From Prinia subflava (lineage: Eukaryota; Chordata; Aves; Passeriformes; Cisticolidae), in contig NC_086251.1 in the NCBI RefSeq assembly GCF_021018805.1, positions 16,411,098-16,475,097 of the forward strand: a DNA stretch of 64,000 nucleotides. Direction: 5' to 3'. This document shows positions 24,101 to 37,394 of the stretch, one piece after another. The number at the start of each line of letters is the position of its first letter. Position 1 is the first letter of the stretch. Both the position numbers and the translations under genes were made by a program. A model generated the notes under the pieces. It was given only the letters and a program-made list of their open reading frames with translations, searched no databases and was not told where the DNA came from.

Positions 24101-27100
24101 TATTCCTTCAAGGAAGATTTTGGTTGCCTTTCCAAACCTCCTTGGAGCTGAGACCGCCAGCCTGGCTCTCCCAGTCCAGGGCACCCTCAGCACCAGTTCA
24201 CCGTGGCCCTGCAGTCCACCCCTTCCTGTGCACTCTGCCCAACATTTCCTCTGATGCAGCAGGGACCCATGCCCCTTTTGGGGTACATGGGCTCGTGTTT
24301 TCAAGTCACAAATCACCTTTTTGAGCAGATCAAGGTTTAGGTCTGCAACAACCTCCAGCTGCAAAGAACCTGTGCTGTGCAACACCCTGGGCTCTTGTGG
24401 CTCGCCCTGGCACTGAAGGGCTGCCAGAGCATAGACACACATCCTGAATGGAAACATTAAAGTTTCAAACTGGGACATCTCCCCACCCAGCCTTGCCACA
24501 GGGCTGGTGCTCAAATCCTCACTCCCACACATCACGTTTTATGGACCATGGTCCTCATCCTTGGCCATGATACAACTTTGACCAGCGATTCTCCCGTCGG
24601 GGACAGCCACTACCCCAGCCAGCACCTCCTCACGGGGGTCAGGCACTAAAGAGGGTTATGAAATGATGCTACTGCCAGCAGAGGGAGTGCTCAGAGCTCC
24701 AGGACGCGCGGGGACAGCTTGGGAGGTGCCGAGAAAATGTAGTAAACCCAAGGCAGGAGTGATGGGGTGCTGAAACAAATGGTCAGCTGTGAGAGGATGG
24801 GGAAGGGATCTGCCATGAACCCTCCAGGAAACCTCGGGAACTGGATGAGCCAGAGATGAGGATCCACAGTGAGAGACATGCCTGAGCCTCTTAGACTTGA
24901 GGAATTTTGCAGAGCCTGCTCTAAACTGCCGTGAAATTCCCCTGTTCATTCAGTTCTGGCTTTGGGCTCTTAACTTTGGGGTTTGGGCTTTTCAAATGAA
25001 GTCATTGCTGCATCTCAATTAGTAAGGAATCACTCCAATAGCATTTTATTTCCAAAGTAATTGTCCTCGTGCCTCACATAGGTGCTGGAATCAGGAGACA
25101 GTCTGTGGGCTGGGAGTTATGGGAATCTTAGGCTTGACTCTGCTCACCAAAGGAACATTTTAAGCAGATCTTCATTTGATTCTAGGCCAAACAGAGCAAT
25201 TTTTATCAATCTAGTGAACTAAGGACAACATCTGGCAATATCTGTAACAGTCTCTTATGTTAGGGAAAAGGTCTAAATTATTCTCCATGAAGTGCTTCAG
25301 TGGTGGTGGGGGCTCTACACTCACACACAATACTAGAAATTTAATTAGTTTCCCAAATGCACACCATGCCTGGGTCCTTCCTAACCATGTGGATTCCCCA
25401 GATTTTTAAATGAAGGCGTTTCAAGCACCAATGGGCAAATTTGCAACTCGTCTCTAAGCAGATCAATAACTAAAAGCAGTGTAACGAAGTCAGGTGTCTC
25501 TGGATTGTGTCAGGACAAGCCCATGAGAGGATTCTGATGTGGATGAGATAAATTCCATTAAACCACTTACAGGGTGAGGTTTAAGTGGGGAAAGCCTAGC
25601 ACCGAGTGTTAGGAAGGTGGTGTGCATGGTGAGCACCACCGCGGGCTGATTAACACTGCATGCAAACCCTACTGCAAGCCTGATAAAAGACAATGGGACA
25701 CATTTTCACCACTAAATACATCAGGGATGAAAGGGAGCTGGGAGCTGGGGGAAGAAGCAGAAAAGAGTAGCAGGAATGACCTGACCTGCCTGAAACCTGC
25801 TTTTCTACTGGAGAGCAAAGATTTGCTCTACATATCTGAACAAAAAGTTGAGAGAGACTTGGTGGCAACCAAGGTGGTGGTTCTGAGAAGTGTCCTGATG
25901 GTGCACAGTGGCCAAATGCCTTCTGAGATTTAATGTCTAGAAGGTGAAGTTAAGCCCATCTGGACTGGAGTGGTGTTTGCTGAGCAAGAGGCAACTACTC
26001 AGAGAGATAGTCCAGCTGTCAAAAGAGAAATTTTGTAGGGTTTGAATCAATGGAAGATGACACATGTTCTGTGGAACAGAGCCAAAGCCAGAGAAGGTCC
26101 CTGCTTGAAACCTCTCCCTTTTGCAACCATACCTCATTACAGCTGAGATGTGGCAGTGAACCCTGCCACCAGCCCAGGCAGCCTGTTGATCTTGCTATTC
26201 CCTTCTCAACGCCAGGATCAAATGAGGAGAATAAATCCATAAGAAGGAAATGTTCCCTCCTACCTGCAGTTGCTTTCCAGTTCAATCACCCTCCCTGGTC
26301 AGGAGAAATCTCATGTAGTTCTGCAGCAGAAGACACTGTCTGTCCCACCAACTCTGTCATGTGCTGTCAGTTGGTCCCAGATTGTAGGTGGAGGTGTCTT
26401 GACCCAAGACAGCCTGGTATTTCCAGCTTACAGTTACTCAAAATAAATCTGAGAGGAAAGGCAGCACTTGCTTGTGATGTGGATGACTCCTTCAAAAGCT
26501 GAGCCTGTCTCATTCACAGCAAACCAAGACTGGGAAGCCTTCATGAAGATGGAAGGGCCAATCCTGTGATAGGTTCAGTGAAGGAATAGGGGAAAAGGCA
26601 ATGCAAAATGGCTCAAGCAGTGATTCATTTGGACCTTTATTATGATTAACTCGAAATCACCAAGAACAACCAAGCTGTCAGTAAATCCATTTTACATATG
26701 AGCAGCCCTCTAAAATCAGTGTTAGTCGGTAATATCTTCCACATGTGCTACTGCAAATCCCCTTTTTGACAACACCTGATGGCTGGTGCAGAAGCAGGAG
26801 AAAACTCCATTCTACAGGGTGGCAGGAGCTCTGGTGTGGTGTCTTTCCCTCTGCCACACCCTGCCCGTGCAACCTGTGCTGCAAACAGTTTTATTCAGCT
26901 ATATCTGAATGCCAAAGAGCGCATCCTCTGGGCAGCCCAGCAGAAATGTGGGCTCCAGCTTGGGCACTCACTGAGGCACAGTGAGCTTCAACACACCAGG
27001 GCTTTCCTGACAGAAACCTCCTGTCAGGGCTGCAGGTCTCCCAGCTCCATAGCAGAGCCATTCTTCCTGACTCCATCCGGGATCCTGGCTTGCACGCTTT

Positions 27101-28129
27101 GCTTTACCTTCCTGACAAAGTCACAAACGGCAGCAGGGTGGCAGAGTTCTGGAACAGCCCATGGGGGAGAGGGCTGTCTGTCAGAGAGTCCTGGAGCAGC
27201 TTGTATGATGAAAAAAGGCTGTGTCTGGGAGGCTGGCTCCCCACAGCCTCTGCTGTGGCCCTGCCAGAAACGAGGCAGGTGGGAAAGCTGATGCTGTTTG
27301 GGTAGATGTGTGTCAGCAGTGTCTTCTCGGGCAGGTGTTGAATGTTGGAGCCAGGTAGAGCACAGCCAGTGAGCCAAGTGAAGTGCCCTCACTACATGGC
27401 CCTCTGTGTTTGGCCTGAGTGGCTCTTGCAGCTCCACCTCCCACCCCACAGCTAACTCTGCACCTGGAGCAGCTGGATTCGGGAGGCAGAGATGCTGCTG
27501 CCTGCAAGGGAGCTCCATCCACCATCTTGGCTTAAGACCTCAGGAGGTTTTTCATCCATCAGATAGTCTTGCAACAGCACCACAGGATCAATCCTGGTGC
27601 TGGAAACCAGTGGGCTGAGAGAAAGGCAGGACACAGAGGCTGGCATGTTGGTAACCAAAGGCCATGTGGTAGTGTCAGGGATAAGAGCAGCCCAGAAGAT
27701 GGGAACCACCACCAAAACCCTCCAAGCATGGTGGAAGTGGCTTCCTCAGCCCCAGCTTCCTCTGTGGCCTTGTCCAGGTCACGTAGTCCACTTGAAAACT
27801 ACTACCCTTCCCTGGATCTCACCCCCCACGAGTTACCCATCAGCCAGGGCAGACCCTTCGGAGCAGTTACTGAATCTCAAGGGCTGTTTTCCATTCTATT
27901 GCAGGGATCTGGGGCTGTTTCCACTCTGATGACCAGAACCTGGCTCCAGCCATTGCTATCGTGGCAGAATCACGCCCAGAAAAGCATGCTTAATTTAAAA
28001 GCCAAGTGCCAACATCCCAAGCTGGTTGTTTAGACTAAATGAAAGGTTTTCAGGAAAAAAAAATCAGTCTGACTTAAATTCCACCCCCCTTCCCCAGGAG
28101 ATTACTCCCTATCTGGTTGCCTCCCGAAG
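18161..28129. other. INS-IGF2 intergenic, left part; no gene seen
   Basis: No coding exon was recognised. Open frames reach about 176 codons (24005-24535, - strand) and 170 codons (26779-27291), without domains and with overlapping frames on the other strand. An A-rich simple tract lies at 19599-19634. A short stretch near 20708-20745 (ccttaaggtccttcccaac) recalls the CR1 3' end but is too short and diverged to call. A CTCF-like site is listed separately. Confidence 0.55.
24675..24687. promoter_or_regulatory. Candidate CTCF-type site
   Basis: CCAGCAGAGGGAG matches the core of the CTCF motif (CCASYAGRKGGCR) at nearly every position. It sits between INS and IGF2, where an insulator could separate the two promoters. 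A single motif match is weak evidence without occupancy data. Confidence 0.35.
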
Positions 28130-28700
28130 GTGGGAGCAAAGGCTTAGCGGTGAGTCATCTTTTACTTTTTATACCCCGACAGTGCTATTACTGCTCTCAT
28201 GTGGGGCTCTGGGAACGGCGAGGGCGGCCGTGGGTGGGGGAAAGCGGCCACGGAGCTGCCAGAGTGGGTCTGCACCCCGCTGCTCTGCTGCACGTGGGGG
28301 GTCAGCGAGGCATCCCCAGGGATACCTCCCCCCCCGAGACAGGTCTGGCTCAGGGCAGGCAGGACCTGCTGCCCCACGTGAGTGGGGTCTCAATGGACTG
28401 GCATGGGAGCTGTTGAGACACCCCAGTGATTCAGACTAACATGAGATGATGCTCATAATGATGTAAGTTAATTAGTGAGCGAGGGTAGTACTCAGCCTAC
28501 CCAAATGAGCCCGAAGCCCCTGGGCTGACTCACTGGAAATGGTGAGGCTCCCCCAGAAAGGGATACCGAAGCAGCTCACAAGAATCAGCAGTTGCAGGCA
28601 CTCGTCAGCTCCGATGACAGGAGCCTCGAGTGGGGCCCAGCAGGTCTGGCCTGAAATAATTCCCCACCTCGGACACTGAGGTTTCTTGGAGGGAGAGCAA
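28130..28700. promoter_or_regulatory. Candidate intergenic enhancer
   Basis: This stretch is richer in distinct motifs than its surroundings: an AP-1 site TGAGTCA near 28151, a G/C-rich patch at 28200-28400, a homeobox-type TTAATTAG near 28467-28475, and another AP-1-type TGACTCA near 28527. It lies 10 kb downstream of INS and 9 kb upstream of the IGF2 promoter. Function is inferred only. Confidence 0.3.
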
Positions 28701-29888
28701 CTTTCCTCTAAAAGGAAAGGGGATGCCTGCTATCCGTTGTAGGATTTTTTAGAGACGAAGGAATTCATTCTATCTCTGGAAAGCATCTTTTTATTTTTTT
28801 CCCGTTTTGGATTAGGTTTGTGGAGAAGAGATTGTTCCAGTCTGGCACCTCTTGTGGTTACTGTGCTTGTTTTGACTAAAAAACACCCGTGTGATCTCTA
28901 CATATTTGAGATGGTTGCCTTTAATGCAAAAAAAAAAAAAAGAAAAAATCTGAACAAAAATCTCTGCAACTTAGTTTCAGGCAAAACAAAAATTTCTTCA
29001 GCAAGATCTACCTGGTAGACTGAGATGGTTCAGCAAGAGACCCACCTGGAGAAATGAAGGGAGGAGAGGTGGGCAGATTTGGAATAGGGACATGATTTCC
29101 ATCACTGCCATCACACTTGCTGATCATTAGATATGTCCAGGCATTTGCACAGCTACAAGGGCTCACTGTGGCTACCTCTCATAATTAGGGGTGCCCTAAA
29201 CTGGGACCACCTGAAGTGAAAAGCATTATTTCCAGTAAGTTTTGTGTTGTCTCACTGAACATTGGCTCATGCAGGTGTTTTAATCACCTTCTGCTACCAC
29301 AGTCCTTGCAATCGGCTCAGATAAAGGCAGAGGGGCTGTCACAGGGTTAGGGAGGGCCCTGCTCAGAGCAGTGTCACAGGCAGGCAGGGAGTCACCTCCA
29401 GCTCACACGGGTCAGGGCAGCGAGGGCGTGCATCCCCTGAGCTGGCCGGGAGCACACGGCCCGGGGTTAGAATCCCAGTGCCACCGGAGGGGGCTGATGG
29501 AGCCTACAGCCACACACGGATTATGCAGGGAAACGCTCGTGGGGGGTCTCCCCTGGCAGTGCTGATATCTTTCACTGCAGTTTTCTTTAAACTGTGGGGA
29601 AGTTGGATTAGGTGAGGAATTCCACAATTTCTTAGCTTTTCAAATAACATGTCTGCGATATCACCCAGCCTGACTTGAGCTCCCACCTGCCTTGGGAATT
29701 CAGTTAACCCTTTGCACGCTGGCTTCACAGAGGGCATCTCTGGAGCCCGGTATCTGTGGCTGATGAAGAGACGGGGTGACACTGGCGGAGTGGGGCCGGA
29801 AATGGGGGCAGCATCTGAATCACCTGCCATTTGGCTCTACCTACTCAGACAAGCACTCGCTTCCCCCTCAGCCCAAAAATACATTTGG

Positions 29889-29932
29889 ACACAGACACAG
29901 ACACAGACACACACACACACACACACACACAC
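29889..29932. repeat. (CA)n / (CAGACA)n microsatellite
   Basis: Three imperfect 'cacaga' units followed by about 13 CA repeats, then 'cgcctgcac'. A likely polymorphic dinucleotide repeat. Confidence 0.95.
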
Positions 29933-30729
29933 GCCTGCACGTGCTACGCAAGCATACCACCTGCTGTTTTGAAAAGCTTACATGCACGGGGTTTTGGGGA
30001 GGGTTACCTCCCAAGCAATTAGTAATTAGTTTAGCAGTCTCAAGAGTCCTGCCCTGTGTGAGGTCTCCTGCTCCAGAAAGGCTGGGATCTTGGGGAAAAG
30101 CCTTGCTTCTCTCACCAGAACCTTTCTGAAACACAGCTGGCACTATGAAAAGCCTTCCTCCCCATCACACAGGGCTGTGTTATACCTACTTGCCCTGTGA
30201 CACTACTCAGAGATGCCAACCCCAGCTGTACACCTGTCCTTGAAGGCTGGTGACATGCCCAGGCCCACCCTGGCTGGGACCTGGCTCAGGGCACAATACC
30301 CAGCCTGGCCCTGCCAGCACCACGCCACACTATTGCCACGCTCAGTGAATTTTTCAGCAGCAGAATATAAACATTTCTAGTGAAGTGCACTTAGTGTGAG
30401 TTGCTTTGCCAAGAGCTGTTGCCTCCCCTTCTTCACTATGATTATGAGAGAGAGTTCTGTTTAAGCAAGAAAACAAATTGTCCACATCTCCTCTCTCCCC
30501 ACTGGGCATCCATCACCCAGGGCAAGGGCAGTGTGGTCTGGAGTGGACGCTGGCAGCACTGGTGGGCACAGGGCATCCCTGTGTCACCTGCATCAGGAAT
30601 GGGAATGAGGTGAGGGTGTAAGTTATTGCAAACACTCACACAGCCCCTGCCTGCTGTAGGTGCTGGAAATCCCAGCTTAAAAGGCAATGAGGCAACAGGG
30701 GACAGACCTATCCCTGTCATGAACTGGTG

Positions 30730-30815
30730 GATGGGGATGAGAACCAGAGAGAAATTAAGTGACTTGCCCAAGGTGATGTGTGGATGCAGCAGCAGAGGAA
30801 GGCTCTGTATGACCC
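30730..30815 (-). repeat. MIR-like SINE relic
   Basis: 'gaaattaagtgacttgccca' followed by 'aggtgatgtg...gcagcagcagagga' is a close match to the reverse complement of the MIR core (gaggttaagtgacttgcccaaggtcacacag...gtggcagagc). This is one of the clearest MIR matches in the window. Confidence 0.6.
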
Positions 30816-31103
30816 TCATGCTGGCCCTTGTCCCCATGCCCACAGCCAGTTGCCCATGGGACCCCAGCCCCACATCCTCCTCTGGGGTCTGCACTGCTCA
30901 GCTCAGACATGAGGGCATCACTTGCTAGGCCTGGCAACACATTTGTCCTGCCCAAAAAAGCCCTGGCCTGAAGAAGTGATTCCTGGTAAGGTGTGAAGCC
31001 CTGGCCTGGAGGAGATGCTGCCATCCAACCCTCCGACAGAAGACAATGAGAGCTGCAAACAAAGACCAGCACTGAAGCACAGCAGCAACGCGAAAAGAGA
31101 GAG

Positions 31104-31158
<55 letters not shown>

Positions 31159-31169
31159 AAAAAAAAAAA
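31104..31169. repeat. Long A tract (about 65 bases)
   Basis: Nearly pure A with a single G interruption at 31146, flanked by 'gagagag' and 'gaggaag'. Its length is doubtful in any assembly. It is not clearly attached to a retroposon body on either side. Confidence 0.9.
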
Positions 31170-34100
31170 GAGGAAGAAACGCCTGAAAGATACATAGCTG
31201 GGATTCCAGAACCCCTCAGAGGTATTTGGGCTTAGCCAACAGGCTCGGGGTTTTTTTTCAAAGCCATTAATTACACAACAGAGACATATCTGCACCACTC
31301 CACCTCTCTGCGGCAAATAAGGGCCCCACATTTATTGTCTGAAATGCTTCGTCCTCTGTGCTCCATGCCATCAGCTCCTTTGGGCACTTGGAAAAATAAC
31401 CCATCCCATGGTGGTATTTGCAGCTGGCTCTTGTGCCTGATTTTCTGCAGAGCACTGAAAGGGTGCTCAAACTATGCACCTCCCAAGGGTGCATCTGAAA
31501 TGCATGAACTGCCTCCACAGGGGCAGAGGGCTGGAAATCCCACCCTGATCACCTGGGCAGCTTTTCTGAGCTGATTGCACAACGAGGCCAAGAGAAAGGT
31601 CTTCAAGAAGCTGCACCAAGGGAATACTGGTGCAAATAAGGACTGCAAGCACCCCTGGCATAGCCCATCACTGGCATTGCCACTGGCCACCCAGTGATGG
31701 CTGTCCTGTTGGAGCTGCTGGAGAGGATCTCAGAAACAGCTGCGGTCTCGTTTTTTTGGGAAAGACCTTACTAAAAGCTCACTTGTTTTCTCTCATGAAT
31801 CCAGCAATATGCAGCCAGACTGACCAGTTCATACTGGTACTCCTTTGAGCAGGATAAAACATTTTCTAGGGTGAACCCTGAGTTTTCCAAGTGCAAACAG
31901 AGGAAAGTGGTGTGGATGAGGGTTTCTTGCTGGAAGATGAGACACAGACACCCTGAGAGGACATGGTGTGCTCCTGCTCAGAGGCAAGTGGCATCCCTGC
32001 ACACCACCTCCCACTGCTCAGATCCTCCCTGAGAAATACAAGGATGCTTCCTACTAATGCTGCCTTCCCAGAACATTCTCCTCAGGGCATCCCTGCAGGG
32101 ACATGGTGATGGGTCACAGTCTTCACCCCCAAAAACTCCAAGCCCAAAGGGTTTCCTGCCATCTTCTGTACCATGTTTCATCTGCAGGATGTTTTGACTC
32201 TGAGCTTGCTCTGTAGACAGACCCATATTTGTACAATGCTGTAAAGAGCCAACTTCATCCCCCGGTGCTTGGAAGAACTAATTGTACCTGCTGGAGCTTT
32301 TATTGGTCATTAAACAATCTTGGCCCACTTCTTCCCCATGACATTCCGATGGGTATTTTGATGGCAATGCTTAAAAAAAAGGAAAACAGGAAATGGTGAT
32401 GTGCTTAGCTGTTAATATAGGCACAGACATATCTTACTTCTCTGCTACTCTGTTTGTTGCACATTTTTGACACAAATAATCAGACAAAACTTGGAGCCTT
32501 CTGGGCTCCCTCTGCAATGAAAAGAAGCTGGGGAGAGGGCAGGAATTTCTCCTTTCTTACCCTATTCTACTCTTCTTGGAAATTCCTTTTGGGAAGCTGT
32601 TAGCTGAGCTGGAGTCTTCCTTGACAATCAAGGATAACCACGAGATGTTTACTGTTCCACAGATGATGAGGAGAAAGGAGACACTTTTCTCCCTTTCTGG
32701 CATTGTCTGACTCAGGGACCCCTTGTCCTCCTTTTGGGCCTCTCTGCAGACAGAATTCCTGCAAACAGACCCCCCGAGCCGCATTCACTGAACATCATTT
32801 GTGCTTTTTCAATTCCTCCCTCACACTTGGCCGCAGGGACACCTCTCTACCCCACATGCTCCTTCCTGCAGCCTCTTGAGCCATGTGAGGCTGCCCACAC
32901 TGGAGCTTTTCTCTAGTCACTGGGGACACTGAATTTTAAAGACATTACAGGAACATCAAGTCTGTCCAACCCATTAAAAAAATGCATAGTTTGTCCTCCA
33001 TAAACAGGTGAAAACACTACCCTGTTTTCACTGATAGTGCCTTCTACTGCTGTTACAAATTCCTCTGGCACAGTGCAATAACTTATGGTGGAATAACTTC
33101 ATTTTTGCTTTGCTCAGCAACCTCCAGGTCCTTAGGAAGCAAATGCCAACACCTCTCCTGAATGCCTTAGTCCAGTAAGTGCTCCAAGGCATCAGTAGAT
33201 CTGGGCAGGAGTTGATATAAGAGTCCCTCTTTCTCTCTGAACGTGCCAAAAAAGGTGCCCTGCTGATGCCTAAGGTCAACTGGCTTTTTCATTGCCCATA
33301 AAACAATCCTGCAGCAGAAACCCTCTGGCTGGGAGCACGGCCTCAAAATGTTCCTGCTACCCAGGGGTGCCAGGAGTCCTAAAACAGACGTGCCCAGCTT
33401 CTGCTTTTGTTTGTTCCTTGCTGATCAGGGGCCCTAGGTGAATTATTTCTCCCACTTTTAGTTGTTTGACTTCAATTTTTTTGCAGGGACCTTCCATATA
33501 TCACATCCCCCTTTGCCAGTGAATCTTTCCTGTTCCAACAGTTTAGTGTGCCCCAGGATCAATATATCTCAGCATGCAAGGACACAGTGTTATTGTCAGG
33601 TTTCTGGGTTGTACAAAGCAAAAGGTATCACTTTCTTAAAGCCACTGAAGGATGCTCTTGGCCAAGTACTCCTCAGTCATTAAACAGCTGCATACAGGAC
33701 TCTGGCTATTCCCTCTCCAGTCTCACTACGGATGACTTCCTCTAGTCCTCAGTGATCCACAGCCCACCCTCACCTTCCCTTCAGCTCATCTCAGACATCT
33801 CAACGCAGATCTTTGGGGCATGTCAGTAAAGCAGTCTGGTTTCTCCTGGTTGTCCTCGCTATTGACACAGGAGAATTTAGAGGGACATATGAGAATACAA
33901 ACTGGGGCACCTTTGTAGTGCTGCAGACACAGCCTCTGAACAATAGACCACAAATCCCCGCTCTGCCCACCTTGTCGTTTGGGCTGTAATTGTGAAATAA
34001 GCCAAATGAGCACCACAGGATATCTTGGTTGGGCTGGGATTAGGTGACCTCTTCTCTCTTTGGATTCTAGGTGGGAGAGGAAGGGAAAAGTCATGTAAAT

Positions 34101-35738
34101 GTTCCGTTCCCTGAAGGTATCTGCTTGGCTCACCTCCCTAGCAGCATCCCTAACATCCATCTTGGCCCAGGACCACTGCATTTCTGCAGTTATTTACATT
34201 CCTCTGCTTTTGCTGAAGTTCACATCCCTGTCTGCAAGGTCCAGGCTGGCCCAAGCCTTCCTGTTCTTCCCCCTTTCCCTGGAAATCTTTCCGGCCCAAC
34301 GCCACATGTTGGTGGCCACCCACGAGCGCTTTGATCAGCTCAGACGGGCAGTGCCGCCAGGAGGCTTTGCAGCCTGCCCCGGCGCTTCCGAGCCGCTGCA
34401 GCAGCACAGGCTTTCCCTCTGAGTCCCTGCCATCCCCATGTCGTTTCAAGGCACACTTCAGATATTGTGTTTATTTCATCTCCCACTTTAGCCTCACTTA
34501 GTTTCAGCTTGCTTTGGTTGACTTTGCTGTGTGAACACTGTCCTCGCTTCTTGCAAATTTAATGGGAACCCACAACTGTAATTTCTCTCCTGAACTGCAC
34601 CTATGACCACGGAGGTCAGATAAATGCAAGAGGCAGTGGTTTGTTTTTACTGCATTTTCCACTTTTTCAGGTGATGCTTTGCTGCAGCCCCGTCCACTTT
34701 CAAACCAAAATGTTTCCTGTGATTTTGCAAGACTCTTGGTGGTCAGTGCTGTGCTTTAGGGGCCTTCCTATCCCTCTCTTTCTGCCTCCCTGTCTCCAGG
34801 TTTGCTGTGTCCTTGGCTTTATTGGTCCTTCTCCTGCTCCCCCTTGCCGGCCCTCCTCGCAGGCAAAGCCAAAGGCTGCACTTTGGGGTGGAGGCAGCTA
34901 TTGTTCCAGCTATCTGCAGTGTAATGTTCCTTATGAGACTGTATTAAATGAAGGGCGGAGGTCACACATCCCTAGATTAAATTAGGTTTCGGCTGACCTT
35001 TAAAAATATTACACTCATGGATCCTCACATAACTCACCGAATAAAGTCCCGAAGGGTTTTACCACCTCACTATTTTCTTCCTACTGTAAGGATGCCCGAG
35101 GCTTAATGTGCTTCTCTCCAATTTCGCTTTGATTTCTAATCCTATCCCCTTCCTCCCCCCCAATACAGATATATTCACTCCTTTAAAGGTGGGGGGAAAG
35201 AACCTGTTCCTTTTCTCTTCTGGGCGACAGCTCTTTCTTTTGTGTCTCTTTCTTCCCTTTCCCGCCCCCCTCCTCTTTCTTGACACAATGCACTATTTAT
35301 TTGCACTGAAGGATAACTAAGAAGCAATTAAAAGATCAAAAGGCACAAACACAAGTAGATCCAGTAGCAACTTGTGGGGTTTATTTTGCTGTGCCTGCTG
35401 CTTCTGCTGCTGCTGAATCTTCATCAAACTGCTGCCGTGTTTTTCCCCCAGCCAAAGGACACCTCTCTTACTGGGTCGCCTCTTCCTCCAAACCGACTTT
35501 TTTATGATCGCTATTTTTCACCCCCATTGTTTGCTATTGCAGTTGTTTACTGGAAAATCACTTGTTTTTCTCAGGGAGATTAACCCTCCGAGCTCTCTTT
35601 TGTCTACTCTCAGGAGGTCCTTGTGGTGAGCTGGGGGAAGGGAGCTGGGCTCCTTCATCCATTAACAGTAGCTTACAGCCCTGCTGACCCCCCTGCCAAG
35701 GTTGGGTCCTTTCCTTTGATGGGGTTCTGCTTTTGCAG

Positions 35739-35852
35739 GCAGGAAAGGTGGCTTGCTCTTTGTTAAGACCACCTCTGCTGAGCAGTTTGCGAGGACCCTC
35801 AACTCGGATTTACTAAGTCCCGACCATCTGAGAGAAACTCCAAAAGCTCAAG
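35739..35852 (+). other. Candidate upstream exon (exon-like segment)
   Basis: A 114-base segment lies between a good acceptor (tctgcttttgcag) and a good donor (ctcaag|gtaagg), about 1.6 kb upstream of the IGF2 promoter. One frame is open through it and a second is closed by TAA near its end. The open frame would not join in frame to the IGF2 coding exon. If real it may be a non-coding alternative first-region exon of IGF2 or part of an unknown transcript. Confidence 0.22.
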
Positions 35853-36253
35853 GTAAGGAGAAAACTGGAGCACATGCTGGCAGACGCTCAGTCTCGTTGA
35901 CGGCCAGGTCCCTTCTTCACATGTTTAAACATCAGTGTAGGAGCTGAGAACTGCTGCTGGTGGTTGAGTCTGTGATGTGCACGGAACTGCTCCCTCGGCA
36001 TCCCCCAGATGTGCCGATGTTTCAGTTGCAGCCTACAGCCCTGATATCAGGACTGCTGGGTGTGATGTGCACATCCCGGAGGACAGCACAGCAAACAGAA
36101 GGATGCTAGGGAAGAAAGGAAAGGATGCCCAAAGCCCAGCAAGAAAAGATAATCCTGCCCACGTTTTCTTGGGCACGTTTAGGGCAATTCCGACTGCTGA
36201 AAGAGGTGCACCAAACCTCCCATCCTTTGGGGGAAAATTAAAGTACAAACTTG

Positions 36254-36307
36254 AAAAAAGGAAAAAAAAGAAAAAAACCTTTTTTTTTTTTTTTTTTTTT
36301 TTTTTTT
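36254..36307. repeat. A-rich run followed by T(28)
   Basis: A purine run (aaaaaaggaaaaaaaagaaa...) is followed, after 'cc', by 28 T residues at 36280-36307. The two halves are nearly self-complementary. The tract marks the left edge of the CpG island. Confidence 0.85.
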
Positions 36308-37394
36308 GTAGTTGTGTGCTGGGGTGAGCTCTGCTGCATCCTTGCCCTTTCGCATCACTAGCTATGGCAAGCGCTACCTGAGGAAGGCCAACCTGCCGCT
36401 CAGGTCTCAGGTAGCCCTGCTCCTCTCTGCTCCAAGGGTGCGCGCCTGTGGCGCAGCCCCACACGCGTGTCCCTGCAAAGGGGCACCCTCCGGGGCAGGG
36501 GTGAGGGTGCGGGCACCGGAGGCTGCCCGGGGACTGCCCTTGGAAGCAGCGGGGCTCCTTCCCCGTTCCAGACGTGGCAGGCAGACCCTCGGGAGCGGGC
36601 ACTCGAGTGCTGGCCGGTGCAGCCCGGTGTGCCTGCCCTGCAGCAGCGCAGAGCGGCGGGAGCGCCTTCTGCCCGCGCTGCTGCACACGCACGGCAAAGC
36701 CTGGGAAAAGTCCCTTCGGCTCGGAGGCGGCAGCGCCCGCCTGCAGCAGCCGGCGGGAAGCAGAGGCGACCCAGGCAGAGGGGACTGCAGCGGGAAGGTG
36801 CTCCGCGAGGTGCAAGAGCCGGGTGCGGAGGGGCAGCGTCCATGTTGTCCGCACGGACACGCAGGGGTGGCTGCGGGGCTCGCTGCCGCCCAGGCGGGGC
36901 TGGCTGCCCGCGGCGGGGCAGGCGCGGGGCCGCGGCGGCCGGGCGGGAATGCCCGTGCCCGCGCCGGGGAGCTCCTCCGAGCTCTCGGGCGGCCGGCGCC
37001 GACACCTGTGCCCGTGTGCACCTAGAGGGGGACCCGAGAGAGGACGGACTGGGCGATGTCCCCTCTCCCAGCCCGCCGGGACCCGGGGCTCGCCACCTCG
37101 CAGCGAGAGGCGCTCAAGGGGTGCTCCCCGGTATTTGGGGCAGGGGCCCGGGGTGCGGATTCTCGGCTCTTCCCCTCACCTGCGGGGCGGCCGCGGATGC
37201 GCGTAGACCCCCTCCCACCCGGGGCCGGCAGAGGGGGTAAAGCCCCCATCTCGGGTAGCAGCACGCAAAGAAACCGTGCGGCAGAAACTTTCTGTCCCCT
37301 CTTCCCTCCCGAGCTGGACTCCGGAGGGTTACGAGGGAGAAGGAGGGAAGAAAGGAAGGGAGGGAGGGAAGAGAGGGGGTTAGACCGCTCTGCA

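Larger units (their letters stand above)
28701..35738. other. INS-IGF2 intergenic, right part; no gene seen
   Basis: No coding exon was recognised. The interval holds a CA microsatellite (29889-29932), a MIR-like relic (30730-30815), a long A tract (31104-31169) and otherwise unique non-coding sequence. The stretch at 34900-35120, with 'aaatattacactcatggatc' and several AT-rich motifs, looks like possible conserved non-coding sequence, but this cannot be tested here. Confidence 0.55.

Noticed and set aside
31015..31197. Lys-rich and Phe-rich open frames
   Set aside because: They are translations of the long A tract at 31104-31169.
36033..36860. 275-codon open frame, - strand
   Set aside because: It lies in the GC-rich island, where stop codons are rare, overlaps equally long frames on the other strand, and its end runs through the A/T tract at 36254-36307 (poly-Lys and poly-Phe).
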